A stretch of 64,000 nt of DNA from assembly GCA_050260355.1 (NCBI GenBank), contig JBLNBZ010000043.1:1-64000 (forward strand), written 5' to 3'. Numbering within the stretch: position 1 is the stretch's first letter; the number at the start of each line of letters is the position of its first letter. Position numbers and translations under genes: made by a program. Positions 29,357 to 36,455 of the stretch are shown in pieces. Source of the DNA: CADEFX01 sp050260355. GTDB lineage: Bacteria; Pseudomonadota; Alphaproteobacteria; Rhizobiales; Hyphomicrobiaceae. The notes beneath the pieces were generated by a model. It saw only the letters and a program-made list of their open reading frames with translations. It did no database searches and was not told the origin of the DNA.

Positions 29357-29385
29357 CTTATAATGAGACATTTATCTCATTTCAA
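29357..29385 (-). promoter_or_regulatory. Promoter with embedded TetR-type operator
   Basis: On the minus strand a -35 TTGAAA (29380-29385) and -10 TATAAG (29357-29362) are exactly 17 bases apart. A perfect palindrome with AATGAGA and TCTCATT arms around six bases (29362-29381) fills the spacer and touches both elements. It lies about 40 bases before the SnoaL-like ATG. A repressor bound there would exclude RNA polymerase. The linked TetR protein is the natural candidate. The palindrome also spans the stop codon of the upstream GNAT gene. Confidence 0.7.
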
Positions 29386-30139
29386 TCCTAAAATCTCGTT
29401 GAATCCGGAAGACCTCCGAGCAGCCCGATTTGCGCCCGGCCGCGCCGTCTCCGGCCGTCTGCAGATCCCGCGGGTGCGCTGCAACGCGCCGCACGGAGTC
29501 GGTCCATGTGGAGGCCGAACGCTGCTCGAGCTTGGGGCGCAATTTGAGCATGCGTGGGTTCAGCAGATCGCCGCCGCTGTCGAGCTTGCGCGACAGGAAG
29601 ATGGCGGCGTCCAGCTTGTGAAAGTTGCGCTTGCGGTAGAAGCGCAGCGCTTCCTCGTTGTTCTCCGCCACCTCGAGCACGATGTGGGTGCAGCCACGAA
29701 GCCGCGCGGCATGCTCGATCTGCGCGAACATGTACGTGCCGATGCCCATGCCGTGATGGCTGGGATGAACCGCGATCTCCTCGACAAACAACGGCCGCAT
29801 ACCACGCGTCTCGAAATAGCGGTGGTTCATCCAGCTGTCGGAGCCGACGATCTCATAGGCATATTCTGCGTATCCAACCAGATCGTACTTGGGGCCGCGC
29901 TTCATCTCGAAGACGAGCTGCTCGATGCCGTCTTCCTCGTAGATCTCGAGAAAGCGCTTCTTTTGCCGGGGCCTCTGGTACTCGACGGTCTCGCGGTTCA
30001 CGCCGCGGAACACGAGCTTGAGAAACTCCCAGACTCGATTGATGTCGCGCCGGTGCATGCGACGCACGCGGATCTCAACCTCCCGGTCGCGGTGGGTGGG
30101 AGGATCGAACATCTTCGGTATGTCGTCTGGCGACGCCAT
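29372..30139 (-). CDS. GNAT family N-acetyltransferase
   Basis: 255 residues from the ATG at 30139 (MASPDDIPK); an upstream ATG would add a basic dozen. GNAT motif A is clear at about residues 128-148, EEIAVHPSHHGMGIGTYMF, with the acetyl-CoA loop, followed by LEVAENNEEALRFYRKRNF (motif B). The first 50 residues and the last 55, which are Arg/Ser-rich, lie outside the domain. The acceptor is unknown. Its TAA stop lies inside the TetR-type operator that serves the next gene. Confidence 0.83.
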   Translation of the reverse strand: MASPDDIPKMFDPPTHRDREVEIRVRRMHRRDINRVWEFLKLVFRGVNRETVEYQRPRQKKRFLEIYEEDGIEQLVFEMKRGPKYDLVGYAEYAYEIVGSDSWMNHRYFETRGMRPLFVEEIAVHPSHHGMGIGTYMFAQIEHAARLRGCTHIVLEVAENNEEALRFYRKRNFHKLDAAIFLSRKLDSGGDLLNPRMLKLRPKLEQRSASTWTDSVRRVAAHPRDLQTAGDGAAGRKSGCSEVFRIQRDFRIEMR

Positions 30140-30300
30140 CGCCCACGACTTACCACGTCGGCGGCGAGGTGGCACAGGCTCCGACGCCGGGGCGATGCCT
30201 AGTTGCGTCGATCCGCCTCGCTGCGGCGGATCCAGCGTTGCATCCCGAGAAGCGATGGCGGGGCGCCGCCGGCGCCGGAAGATGCGTGCGCCGCAGGGGC

Positions 30301-30333
30301 AAAGAAAAAGCCCAGCGCTCGCCGCGCCGGGCT
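30301..30333 (-). terminator. Rho-independent terminator after the small exported protein gene
   Basis: On the minus strand a ten-pair stem (AGCCCGGCGC with GCGCTGGGCT, one G-U pair) and a five-base loop are followed by TTTTTC. It lies 24 bases after the stop of the heptad-repeat secreted protein gene and before the GNAT gene, so it separates the two transcription units. Confidence 0.75.
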
Positions 30334-30356
30334 CAATACACTTGCTCGAAAGCGCC

Positions 30357-30656
30357 TCACTTCTTCGGCATGGCGGCCATCTTGCGGGCCTTCTTGCCCT
30401 TCTTGGCGTGGTGGTGACCCTTCACGACTGCCGCCTCGCGATGGTGAAAGACGGTGAGGCAGTCATCCATGTGACGCATGCTGTCGTCGACGCGACGCAT
30501 GCCGTCATCGACGCGACGCATCATGTCGTCGGCGTGCGTGCGGAGCCAGCCGAGGCAATCGTCGCCGTCATGGACGAAGCCGGCCTGCGAGGTGCTTGGC
30601 AGGGCGAACAAGGCAGCGGCGGCTGCCAGCGAAGCAAATGTGAGACGTGACTTCAT
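30357..30656 (-). CDS. Small exported protein with heptad repeats and a basic His-rich tail
   Basis: 99 residues from the ATG at 30656. Residues 1-25 form a signal peptide (hydrophobic AAAAALFALP, cleavage near TSQA). The mature part has two cysteines flanking a tandem heptad series, DDMMRRV-DDGMRRV-DDSMRHM, likely a short amphipathic or coiled-coil helix. The tail is rich in His and Lys (KGHHHAKKGKKARKM). I do not recognise a family. The 21-base DNA repeats (30462-30524) encode the heptads. It has its own terminator. Possible metal or nucleic-acid binding is speculation. Confidence 0.7.
   Translation of the reverse strand: MKSRLTFASLAAAAALFALPSTSQAGFVHDGDDCLGWLRTHADDMMRRVDDGMRRVDDSMRHMDDCLTVFHHREAAVVKGHHHAKKGKKARKMAAMPKK
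30462..30524. repeat. Three tandem 21-base repeats inside the small exported protein gene
   Basis: Three consecutive 21-base units (30462-30482, 30483-30503, 30504-30524) share the core GACGCATG or GACGCAT and start with GTCATC or GTCGTC. They encode the DDxMRxx heptads. The second and third copies are nearly identical, which suggests recent expansion in frame. Confidence 0.7.
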
Positions 30657-30875
30657 CGTTGTGGACTCCCTGGAGGCGTTGCCGATGCAAAATAGCTCTG
30701 CATCATTGCTTGGCATTGTGCCCGGATCTCAGAGGAGCACGGGTTAAGAAGCCTGCAGGACCTCCAACTTAATCCCGCAAAATGCTTAATTTTCTTGCGG
30801 ACATACAACTTCGGCCAATCGAGTCTGGCCACACCTCAGCCGGTGTTTGCAGTGGTGACGCTTTGCCGGCCGTGG

Positions 30876-31193
30876 TCACGTTGCGCGCCTCTTTCTGCCC
30901 ACGCTGCCAACGAGACTGCGCGCAGCGCGCGTACCGGCGACGGACTTGGCCTGTCTGTAACGAACGCCGCGGCCGCCACCCGTGCTGGACGCATTATCCC
31001 CGATCAGCTCGATACCAGCCGTCTCGAGCGCTTCCACGACCTTGACCAAAGTCTCGACGACGCCCCTGACGTTGCCGTCGCTTGCTTCCATGCGCTGGAT
31101 TGTTGGCAGCGACACGCCTGACAGATCCGCCAGTCGCCGTTGGTCGATACCGAGCAGAGCGCGAGCTGCGCGCATCTGGGCAGCAGTGATCAT
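30876..31193 (-). CDS. XRE family helix-turn-helix regulator
   Basis: 105 residues. The helix-turn-helix is at the N-terminus: AAQMRAARALLGIDQRRLADL then SGVSLPTIQRMEASDG. It is of the compact single-domain type that usually ends soon after an alpha helix and a G-I-E-L-I segment. Here a basic tail of about 35 residues (RYRQAKSVAGTRAARSL) extends it. The operator candidate TAGTTGTG/CACAACTA lies 38 to 63 bases upstream of its start. Confidence 0.82.
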   Translation of the reverse strand: MITAAQMRAARALLGIDQRRLADLSGVSLPTIQRMEASDGNVRGVVETLVKVVEALETAGIELIGDNASSTGGGRGVRYRQAKSVAGTRAARSLVGSVGRKRRAT

Positions 31194-31230
31194 GGTTGGG
31201 CCTCTTGTACTCCTGCCATGTCATGTACTT

Positions 31231-31256
31231 TAGTTGTGATGCACATAGCACAACTA
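31231..31256. promoter_or_regulatory. Inverted repeat between the XRE gene and the NHL-repeat gene
   Basis: Perfect eight-base arms TAGTTGTG and CACAACTA are separated by ten bases in an A/T-rich stretch of the divergent spacer. Spacing of about 18 bases between arm centres puts them nearly two helix turns apart, as expected for a dimeric regulator. The adjacent XRE protein is the likely ligand. Promoter elements here are not clear enough to place. Confidence 0.5.
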
Positions 31257-31381
31257 TTGACGGTTCAAGTCGCAATTTTTCTGCTTCCCGGCAGGCTCCG
31301 GTGTTCGGCGCTCGCGTCCGCGCGGATTTTGCGGAACACTCGGGGAAATAGCAGAAGCAGCTTGGCGAGGAGGAGACGAGG

Positions 31382-32350
31382 ATGTCGGTCGTACTCGGCA
31401 GTGGGGAGCATCGCTACAAGATTGTCGAGGGTTGGGGCAAGCTGCCCGATGGCTGGTCGTTCAAGGACGTCGGCGCCGTTGCGGTCGACAGCAAGGACCA
31501 GGTCTACGTCTTCAATCGCGGCGAGCATCCCATGATCGTGTTCGACCGCGAGGGCAATTTCCTGCGGTCATGGGGCGAGGGCCTGTTCAAGCGCGCGCAC
31601 GGCCTGCACATCGATGAGCACGACCATCTGTGGTGCACCGACGACGGCGACCACACGGTGAGAAAGTGCACGACCGACGGCAAGGTGCTCCTGACCATAG
31701 GGCTGCCGGACAAGCCTGCGCCGTACATGAGCGGGGAGCCATTCCACCGCTGCACGCATACGGCGCAGTCGCCCAAAGGCGAGATCTATGTATCGGATGG
31801 CTACGGCAATGCGCGCGTGCACAAGTACTCGCCCGACGGCAAGCTGCTGATGTCGTGGGGCGAGCCAGGCACTGATCCGGGCCAGTTCAACATCGTGCAC
31901 AACATTGCAACCGATCCCGACGGCTGGGTCTATGTTGCCGACCGCGAGAACCATCGCGTGCAGGTATTCGACGGGAACGGCAAGTACGAGACGCAGTGGA
32001 ACAACCTGCATCGGCCCTGTGCGCTCTACTGCTCATGCCGCGCCGGCAAACAGCCGCACTTCATCATCGGCGAGCTCGGTCCGAGCCTGCCGGTGAACCT
32101 GAAGGTGCCCAACCTCGGCCCGAGGTTGACCATCGTCGATGCGAAGGGCAAACGCATCGCGCGGCTCGGCGGCGAGAATGGGCCCGGGGTCGAGACGGGC
32201 AAGTTCATGGCGCCGCACGGCATTGCGCTTGATTCCCGCGGCGACATCTACCTTGGCGAAGTGGCTTACACGAACTGGCCGCAAAGCTTCCCCGGCACGC
32301 CTATGCCGAAGCACATTCGTTCACTGCAAAAGCTCGCCAAGGTGGCCTAG
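31382..32350 (+). CDS. NHL-repeat beta-propeller protein (peptidyl-hydroxyglycine amidating lyase-like)
   Basis: 322 residues; GAGGAGGAG lies just before the ATG. Repeated blades are visible: GAVAVDSKDQVYVFNRGEHP, GLHIDEHDHLWCTDDGDHTV, EIYVSDGYGNARVHKYS and WVYVADRENHRVQVFDGNG. This is the NHL pattern of PAL-like lyases and vitamin-B12-independent soil enzymes of unknown role. No signal peptide is evident, so it is probably cytoplasmic. It is divergent from the XRE gene. Substrate is unknown. Confidence 0.82.
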   Translation: MSVVLGSGEHRYKIVEGWGKLPDGWSFKDVGAVAVDSKDQVYVFNRGEHPMIVFDREGNFLRSWGEGLFKRAHGLHIDEHDHLWCTDDGDHTVRKCTTDGKVLLTIGLPDKPAPYMSGEPFHRCTHTAQSPKGEIYVSDGYGNARVHKYSPDGKLLMSWGEPGTDPGQFNIVHNIATDPDGWVYVADRENHRVQVFDGNGKYETQWNNLHRPCALYCSCRAGKQPHFIIGELGPSLPVNLKVPNLGPRLTIVDAKGKRIARLGGENGPGVETGKFMAPHGIALDSRGDIYLGEVAYTNWPQSFPGTPMPKHIRSLQKLAKVA

Positions 32351-32448
32351 CTCCGGCATAAATGACGCTGCGCTGCGCCGCGATGCGGGCGCGTGAGCGC
32401 CCGCTACTATGGTTCGCGTCCGACCAATCTCCATCACAGGATGAAGTC

Positions 32449-32835
32449 ATGAGAAGCATCGTCGGCACCTGGCGTCTGGTCGAGACGCGCGCCAAGAACG
32501 AAGCTGGCGAGCCGTGCGAGCCGCCGTACGGACCGGAGCCGATGGGCACCGTCTGGTTCTCCGACAACGGCCGAATGCAGTCGGTTCTGTGTGATGGACG
32601 TCCCAGCCTGCCGAGCGGGGAGGAGCGCGAATACAACTCCTATTGCGGCAACTACATCTTCGACGGCAAGAAGCTCGTTACGCGGGTCGACGCAGCGTCG
32701 GACCCCAGGCGCATGGGAACCGACCAGGTGCGCGGCGTGGTCTTCGACGGCGAGCAGATGATCCTCACACCACCTCCGCAGCTCTGGCGTGGGGTGCTGC
32801 AGCATCGCGAGCTCGTCTGGCAGCGCATCGCCTGA
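32449..32835 (+). CDS. Lipocalin-like domain protein
   Basis: 128 residues from the ATG at 32449, which gives the family opening RSIVGTWRLVETRAKNEAGE; the frame is open 29 codons further upstream but not conserved-looking. The middle GTVWFSDNGRMQSVL and end LVWQRIA match the small bacterial lipocalin-like (calycin) family. Function is generally unknown; a small-ligand binder is assumed. It converges on the MarR gene with only three bases between their stops. Confidence 0.75.
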   Translation: MRSIVGTWRLVETRAKNEAGEPCEPPYGPEPMGTVWFSDNGRMQSVLCDGRPSLPSGEEREYNSYCGNYIFDGKKLVTRVDAASDPRRMGTDQVRGVVFDGEQMILTPPPQLWRGVLQHRELVWQRIA

Positions 32836-32838
32836 CAG

Positions 32839-33315
32839 TCAGGGCTTCGGCTTGCCGGCGCGGGCGGCCTGCAGGATGCGGGTCAGAGCCTTGCGCATGA
32901 GGCGGCGCTCGGCGGCGCTGAGGTGGGTGTCGAAAAGCTCGTCAATCGCCCGCGCATAGACGGGCCACATCTTTCTGCGCATGGCCCGTCCGGCCGGCGT
33001 TAGCACCGCATAGGCGCCGCGTCGATCGTCGCAATCGCGGGCACGAACGACAAGCCCTGCCGCCTCCAGACGATCGACGAGCCGCGTCAGATTGGTACGC
33101 GAGATCACGGTCATGTCTGCGAGCTCGTGCATGCGCAGGCGTGTATCCGGCGCCCTCTCGAGCGTCCACAGCACATCATACCAGGCGATCTCGGGCAGCC
33201 CTGCGTGGCGCAGACGCTCCTCGATGCGGCCGATCAAAGTCGCATGCACGCCGAGAAACAGCGGCCATGGCGACTGCCGATCTCGTACGGCGGTGTCGTG
33301 CTCAGAGCCTACCAC
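32839..33315 (-). CDS. MarR family transcriptional regulator
   Basis: 158 residues from a GTG at 33315 with AGAGG about seven bases upstream. The winged helix is recognisable: LRMHELADMTVISRTNLTRLVDRLEAAGLV followed by wing residues RARDCDDRRGAYAVLTPAG. MarR proteins are ligand- or oxidant-responsive repressors. It is divergent from the rhodanese gene, and an A/T-rich palindrome sits between them, suggesting it controls that gene and itself. Confidence 0.88.
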   Translation of the reverse strand: MVGSEHDTAVRDRQSPWPLFLGVHATLIGRIEERLRHAGLPEIAWYDVLWTLERAPDTRLRMHELADMTVISRTNLTRLVDRLEAAGLVVRARDCDDRRGAYAVLTPAGRAMRRKMWPVYARAIDELFDTHLSAAERRLMRKALTRILQAARAGKPKP

Positions 33316-33372
33316 TGGGGGACCTCTCGTAATCGTGATTCGTCATGTCTCGAGCCTGCTCCATATAAATAG

Positions 33373-33384
33373 TTGCATATGTAA
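33373..33384. promoter_or_regulatory. Candidate MarR operator in the MarR/rhodanese spacer
   Basis: TTGCATATGTAA is palindromic but for one base pair and lies in the only A/T-rich part of the 113-base spacer. On the minus strand it falls between a possible -35 TTGAGA and -10 TATTTA. MarR sites are commonly A/T-rich palindromes of this size. Confidence 0.45.
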
Positions 33385-33428
33385 TGATCTCAATCAGTAT
33401 GATATCAACGTCTAACCTGGAGGCAAGC

Positions 33429-33779
33429 ATGCCCAAGATTGTGACGCGTGAGATGCTGCAGGCGCGCCTGGCCGCGTCGCCGGCGCCGGTGCTGCTCGAG
33501 GCCCTGCCCGCGAAATACTACAGGGAGGGGCATCTGCCGGGTGCGCTGCACTTCCCGCACGATCGCGCCCGTGCGCTGGCGCAGGCGCTCATTGCCGACA
33601 AGGGAGCGGAGATTGTCGTCTATTGCGCGTCCGAGACCTGTCGGAACTCGCATATCGCGGCGGAGACGCTGGCCGCGCTGGGTTACAGCAATGTCGGCGT
33701 CTACGCGGGCGGCAAGAAGGACTGGGTCGAAGGAAATCTGCCGCTGGAAAATGGCGGGCAGGTGCAGGACGCAGCTTGA
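33429..33779 (+). CDS. Rhodanese-like domain protein
   Basis: 116 residues from the ATG at 33429 with GGAGG upstream. A single rhodanese fold: LLEALPAKYYREGHLPGALHFP, then the active loop YCASETCRNSHIAAETL with the presumed sulfur-carrying cysteine, and GYSNVGVYAGGKKDW. It may move sulfane sulfur or sense a thiol. The loop is of the longer CxxxxC type rather than the classical CxxGxR. It is divergent from the MarR gene. Confidence 0.85.
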   Translation: MPKIVTREMLQARLAASPAPVLLEALPAKYYREGHLPGALHFPHDRARALAQALIADKGAEIVVYCASETCRNSHIAAETLAALGYSNVGVYAGGKKDWVEGNLPLENGGQVQDAA

Positions 33780-33860
33780 TACGTCGCACGGGCCGCGCCG
33801 TGCGCGAGCCCGTGCCTCTCCCAGCGGGCGCCGGACACGCATCCGGCGCCCGTTCTCACC

Positions 33861-34172
33861 TCAGCTCTTGCACACGTCGATCCAGCTGTCGCAGACGTAG
33901 CCCGCGGGATCGGGCTTGCACTTGTAGCGCTCGTTCTTGAACGTGTCGGTCACGATCGGCCAGTTGCCGGTCGTCTGCGCCACGATCTCCCATGCCTGGA
34001 ACTTGGCCATATCTTGAGTCGGCGCCCAGCCGCGGCCGCGCTTGGGCGCGCAGTTGCCGCTTTTAGAAGCCTTCTTCTCCGCGGCCTGCGCGGGCGCGCC
34101 GAAAATCGGCGTTGCGGCCAATGCTCCAGCCGCAAGCCCCATCGCAACAACCATCAACGCTTTGCGCATCAT
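33861..34172 (-). CDS. Small exported cysteine-containing protein
   Basis: 103 residues from the ATG at 34172, with GGAGGAG eight bases upstream. A signal peptide (residues 1-31, MVVAMGLAAGALAATP, cleavage near AQAAE) is followed by about 70 mature residues with four cysteines (GNCAPK, YKCKPD, YVCDSW and DVCKS), likely two disulfides. I do not recognise a named family. It sits alone before the dcw cluster. Confidence 0.72.
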   Translation of the reverse strand: MMRKALMVVAMGLAAGALAATPIFGAPAQAAEKKASKSGNCAPKRGRGWAPTQDMAKFQAWEIVAQTTGNWPIVTDTFKNERYKCKPDPAGYVCDSWIDVCKS

Positions 34173-34580
34173 CCCCTGCTCCTCCGATGCGTTGGATGCC
34201 GATTCGTCAGCGTTACGGCGGTGACTTAGCTGCGACAAGCTACGGCGCGAAATTAAACGCGGCCGTTGCCGAAGCGCGTCGGCGCGACGCTATGCCCATG
34301 ACCTGACCTGCTTCCGACCCCGCCGCCGTTGCCCTCCGACCACACCCACGAATCCCCTGACGCGATTTCTCCCAATTCCTTAATGGACCGTTGACACCCA
34401 TAAAATCCCATGCAATCCCATATGTGCCCGACCGCACCGGGCGAGGGGGCGCGGGCCGCGGCGCAGGTCTTCGTTGAGGGCCGAAGGCCGATGCGACCGC
34501 CCGCGCTCCGCCCGGTCCGATGTGTCTGGCGATCGGTGTGCGCGTGATCGTTGTGTTTGGTTGAGGCTTGCGAAACGGGG
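34173..34580. promoter_or_regulatory. Control region upstream of the dcw cluster
   Basis: This spacer of 408 bases between the small exported gene and mraZ has no supported gene. It contains a consensus -35 hexamer TTGACA (34391-34396) immediately followed by four ten-base-spaced CCC(A/G) elements, described separately, and one GANTC methylation site at 34350-34354. The mRNA leader to mraZ would be about 150 bases. Confidence 0.55.
34397..34430 (-). promoter_or_regulatory. Tandem MraZ boxes
   Basis: CCCA at 34397, 34407 and 34417, and CCCG at 34427, are spaced exactly ten bases apart; on the other strand they read TGGG or CGGG. In E. coli MraZ binds TGGGN direct repeats separated by five bases, which also gives a ten-base period. 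They lie next to a TTGACA -35 element, 150 bases before mraZ, as expected for autorepression by MraZ. Confidence 0.7.
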
Positions 34581-35087
34581 ATGGACCGCTTTGTCTCGAC
34601 GTTCACCAACAAGATCGACGCCAAGGGTCGAGTCTCGATCCCGGCACCCTTCAGACTCGTGCTCGAGCGCGACGGCTACAGCCAGGGCGGCTCCGGAGGG
34701 ATCTACTGCTACCCCTCGCTCGACGCTCCGGCGCTCGATGCAGGCGGCGAAAGACTTGCGCAAAAAATCGATGGGCTTCTCGCGGGCCTGCCGGATTATT
34801 CGGACGAGCGGGACGAGCTGTCTGTCGCGCTCTATGGTGACGTCCAGGTCCTTGTCGTCGATCAGGACGGACGTATCGTGCTTCCTCGCGCACTTTGCAG
34901 CCATGCCGGCATTTCAACCCACGTCACTTTTGTCGGCCTTGGCGAAAAATTTCAGATGTGGGAGCCCGAACGCTTCGAAAAGCGGCGCGCGCAGGCTCGC
35001 GCAAAAGTCCAGCAGCATCGCAATCTGTTCGGCGCGGGGCGCCGCGACCCGCGAGGGGGCGGGGGCGGCGAGGGGGCGCGGGAATGA
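34581..35087 (+). CDS. mraZ: Transcriptional regulator MraZ
   Basis: 168 residues from the ATG at 34581, the conserved MDRFVSTFTNKIDAKGRVS opening; ten residues of open frame precede it. Two SpoVT/AbrB-like repeats are seen, residues 1-50 and about 75-125 (LVVDQDGRIVLPRALC). A Gly/Arg-rich tail ends the protein. MraZ is the first gene of the dcw cluster and represses it through the TGGG boxes upstream. The ATG of rsmH overlaps its TGA by four bases. Confidence 0.95.
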   Translation: MDRFVSTFTNKIDAKGRVSIPAPFRLVLERDGYSQGGSGGIYCYPSLDAPALDAGGERLAQKIDGLLAGLPDYSDERDELSVALYGDVQVLVVDQDGRIVLPRALCSHAGISTHVTFVGLGEKFQMWEPERFEKRRAQARAKVQQHRNLFGAGRRDPRGGGGGEGARE

Positions 35088-36109
35088 TGGCGCAACCGGG
35101 CGGCCGCGGGGGACCGGGCTCCGGAGTGCGGAAACGCCACATTCCCGTGCTGCTCCCGGAGGTGCTGGCGGCACTCAGACCGGCCGCGGGTGAGATCTTC
35201 ATCGACGGCACATTCGGTGCCGGCGGTTATACGCGCGCCATTCTGGGCGCGGCGGATTGCAGGGTGCTCGCGATCGAGCGTGACCCCCGAGCGTTTCTCG
35301 CTGGCGAGGCGCTGCGCAAGGAGTTCCCGACGCGCCTCATGCTCGTGAAAGCCGAGTTCAGCCGCATGCAGCAGGAGGCCGAGCGGCTAGGCTTCGCGGC
35401 CGTCGACGGCGTGGTGCTCGATATCGGCGTCTCCTCCATGCAGCTCGATGATCCTGAGCGCGGCTTCTCGTTCCTGCGCGACGGCCCGCTCGATATGCGC
35501 ATGAGCCAGGACGGCCCATCGGCTTGCGACATCGTCAATGAGACGAGCGAAGAGGAACTCGCCGACATTCTCTATCATCTCGGCGAGGAGCGGCGCTCAC
35601 GTGCCATCGCCCGCGCCATTGTCAAAGCGCGCCAGCAGGAGTCGATCGCGACCACGGGGTGTCTTGCCGCGATTGTCGAACGGGCGCTGGGGAGGGCGCG
35701 CGGCGACGACAAGCATCCGGCCACGCGCACCTTTCAGGCGCTACGCATCCGCGTTAACGATGAGCTCGGTGAATTGGCTCGCGGCCTTGCCGCGGCCGAG
35801 CGGTTGCTGAGGCCGGGCGGCAGGCTCGCAGTCGTCACGTTCCATTCGTTGGAAGATCGCATTGCAAAGCGCTTTCTTGCCGCGCGCAGCGGCAAGGCCG
35901 GGTCCGGGTCGCGCCATCAACCTGGCAGATTGATCGAATTATCACGCCCGAGTTTTCGGATTGTTAACCGAAGGCCGTTAACCACATCGCAAGAGGAAGC
36001 GGCAGCCAACCCGCGAGCCCGCTCGGCGCGGCTCAGGGCTGCCGAGCGTACGGACGCTCCGGCCTGGCCGCTCGAGGACCTCGCCGAGCTCGGTGTTCCG
36101 CAATTGTAG
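35084..36109 (+). CDS. rsmH: 16S rRNA (cytosine1402-N4)-methyltransferase RsmH
   Basis: 341 residues from the ATG at 35084, which overlaps the mraZ stop; a second ATG is at 35087. The conserved RHIPVLLPEVL, DGTFGAGGYTRAIL (SAM loop) and VVLDIGVSSMQLDDPERGFSF are present, as is VTFHSLEDRIAKRF near the end. It methylates the decoding centre of 16S rRNA. A Gly/Pro-rich N-terminal segment precedes the domain. Position two in the dcw cluster is typical. Confidence 0.96.
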   Translation: MMAQPGGRGGPGSGVRKRHIPVLLPEVLAALRPAAGEIFIDGTFGAGGYTRAILGAADCRVLAIERDPRAFLAGEALRKEFPTRLMLVKAEFSRMQQEAERLGFAAVDGVVLDIGVSSMQLDDPERGFSFLRDGPLDMRMSQDGPSACDIVNETSEEELADILYHLGEERRSRAIARAIVKARQQESIATTGCLAAIVERALGRARGDDKHPATRTFQALRIRVNDELGELARGLAAAERLLRPGGRLAVVTFHSLEDRIAKRFLAARSGKAGSGSRHQPGRLIELSRPSFRIVNRRPLTTSQEEAAANPRARSARLRAAERTDAPAWPLEDLAELGVPQL

Positions 36110-36143
36110 GCCCGGACGACCGGGCGCGACGAGGTGTCTGGTC

Positions 36144-36455
36144 ATGCTTCGCCTGCTCGCCGTTATCGCCGCCTTCGGGGCTCTCGGCATGGCCTTCGCC
36201 CTCTACGGCGTCAAATACGACACGCGACGGTTGGAGGCGCGCGTGCAAGCGGACGAGCGCACGGTCGAGCGTCTGCAGGGCGACATCGCCGTACTCAAAG
36301 CAGAACGCGCCTATCTGGCGCGGCCGGAGCGCATCGAGAAGCTCGCGCGTAAGCAGGGCCTCGGTGCGATCCGGGAGAGTCAGTACGTGCAGATCGAGAG
36401 CCTCGGTCCAATCGCGGGCGCTAGCACCGCCGCACTTGGAGCGAGTGCCAGATGA
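36144..36455 (+). CDS. ftsL: Cell division protein FtsL
   Basis: 103 residues from the ATG at 36144. A short cytoplasmic start is followed by a membrane helix (LLAVIAAFGALGMAFALYGV) and a periplasmic leucine- and charge-rich coiled-coil (RRLEARVQADERTVERLQGD). Sequence is poorly conserved in this family; topology and the position between rsmH and ftsI identify it. It forms part of the FtsQLB complex. Its stop overlaps the ftsI start by four bases. Confidence 0.85.
   Translation: MLRLLAVIAAFGALGMAFALYGVKYDTRRLEARVQADERTVERLQGDIAVLKAERAYLARPERIEKLARKQGLGAIRESQYVQIESLGPIAGASTAALGASAR

Noticed and set aside
30462..30524. Tandem 21-base repeats as a possible CRISPR or regulatory repeat
   Set aside because: There are no spacers, and the units are in frame within a signal-peptide protein, so they are coding heptad repeats.
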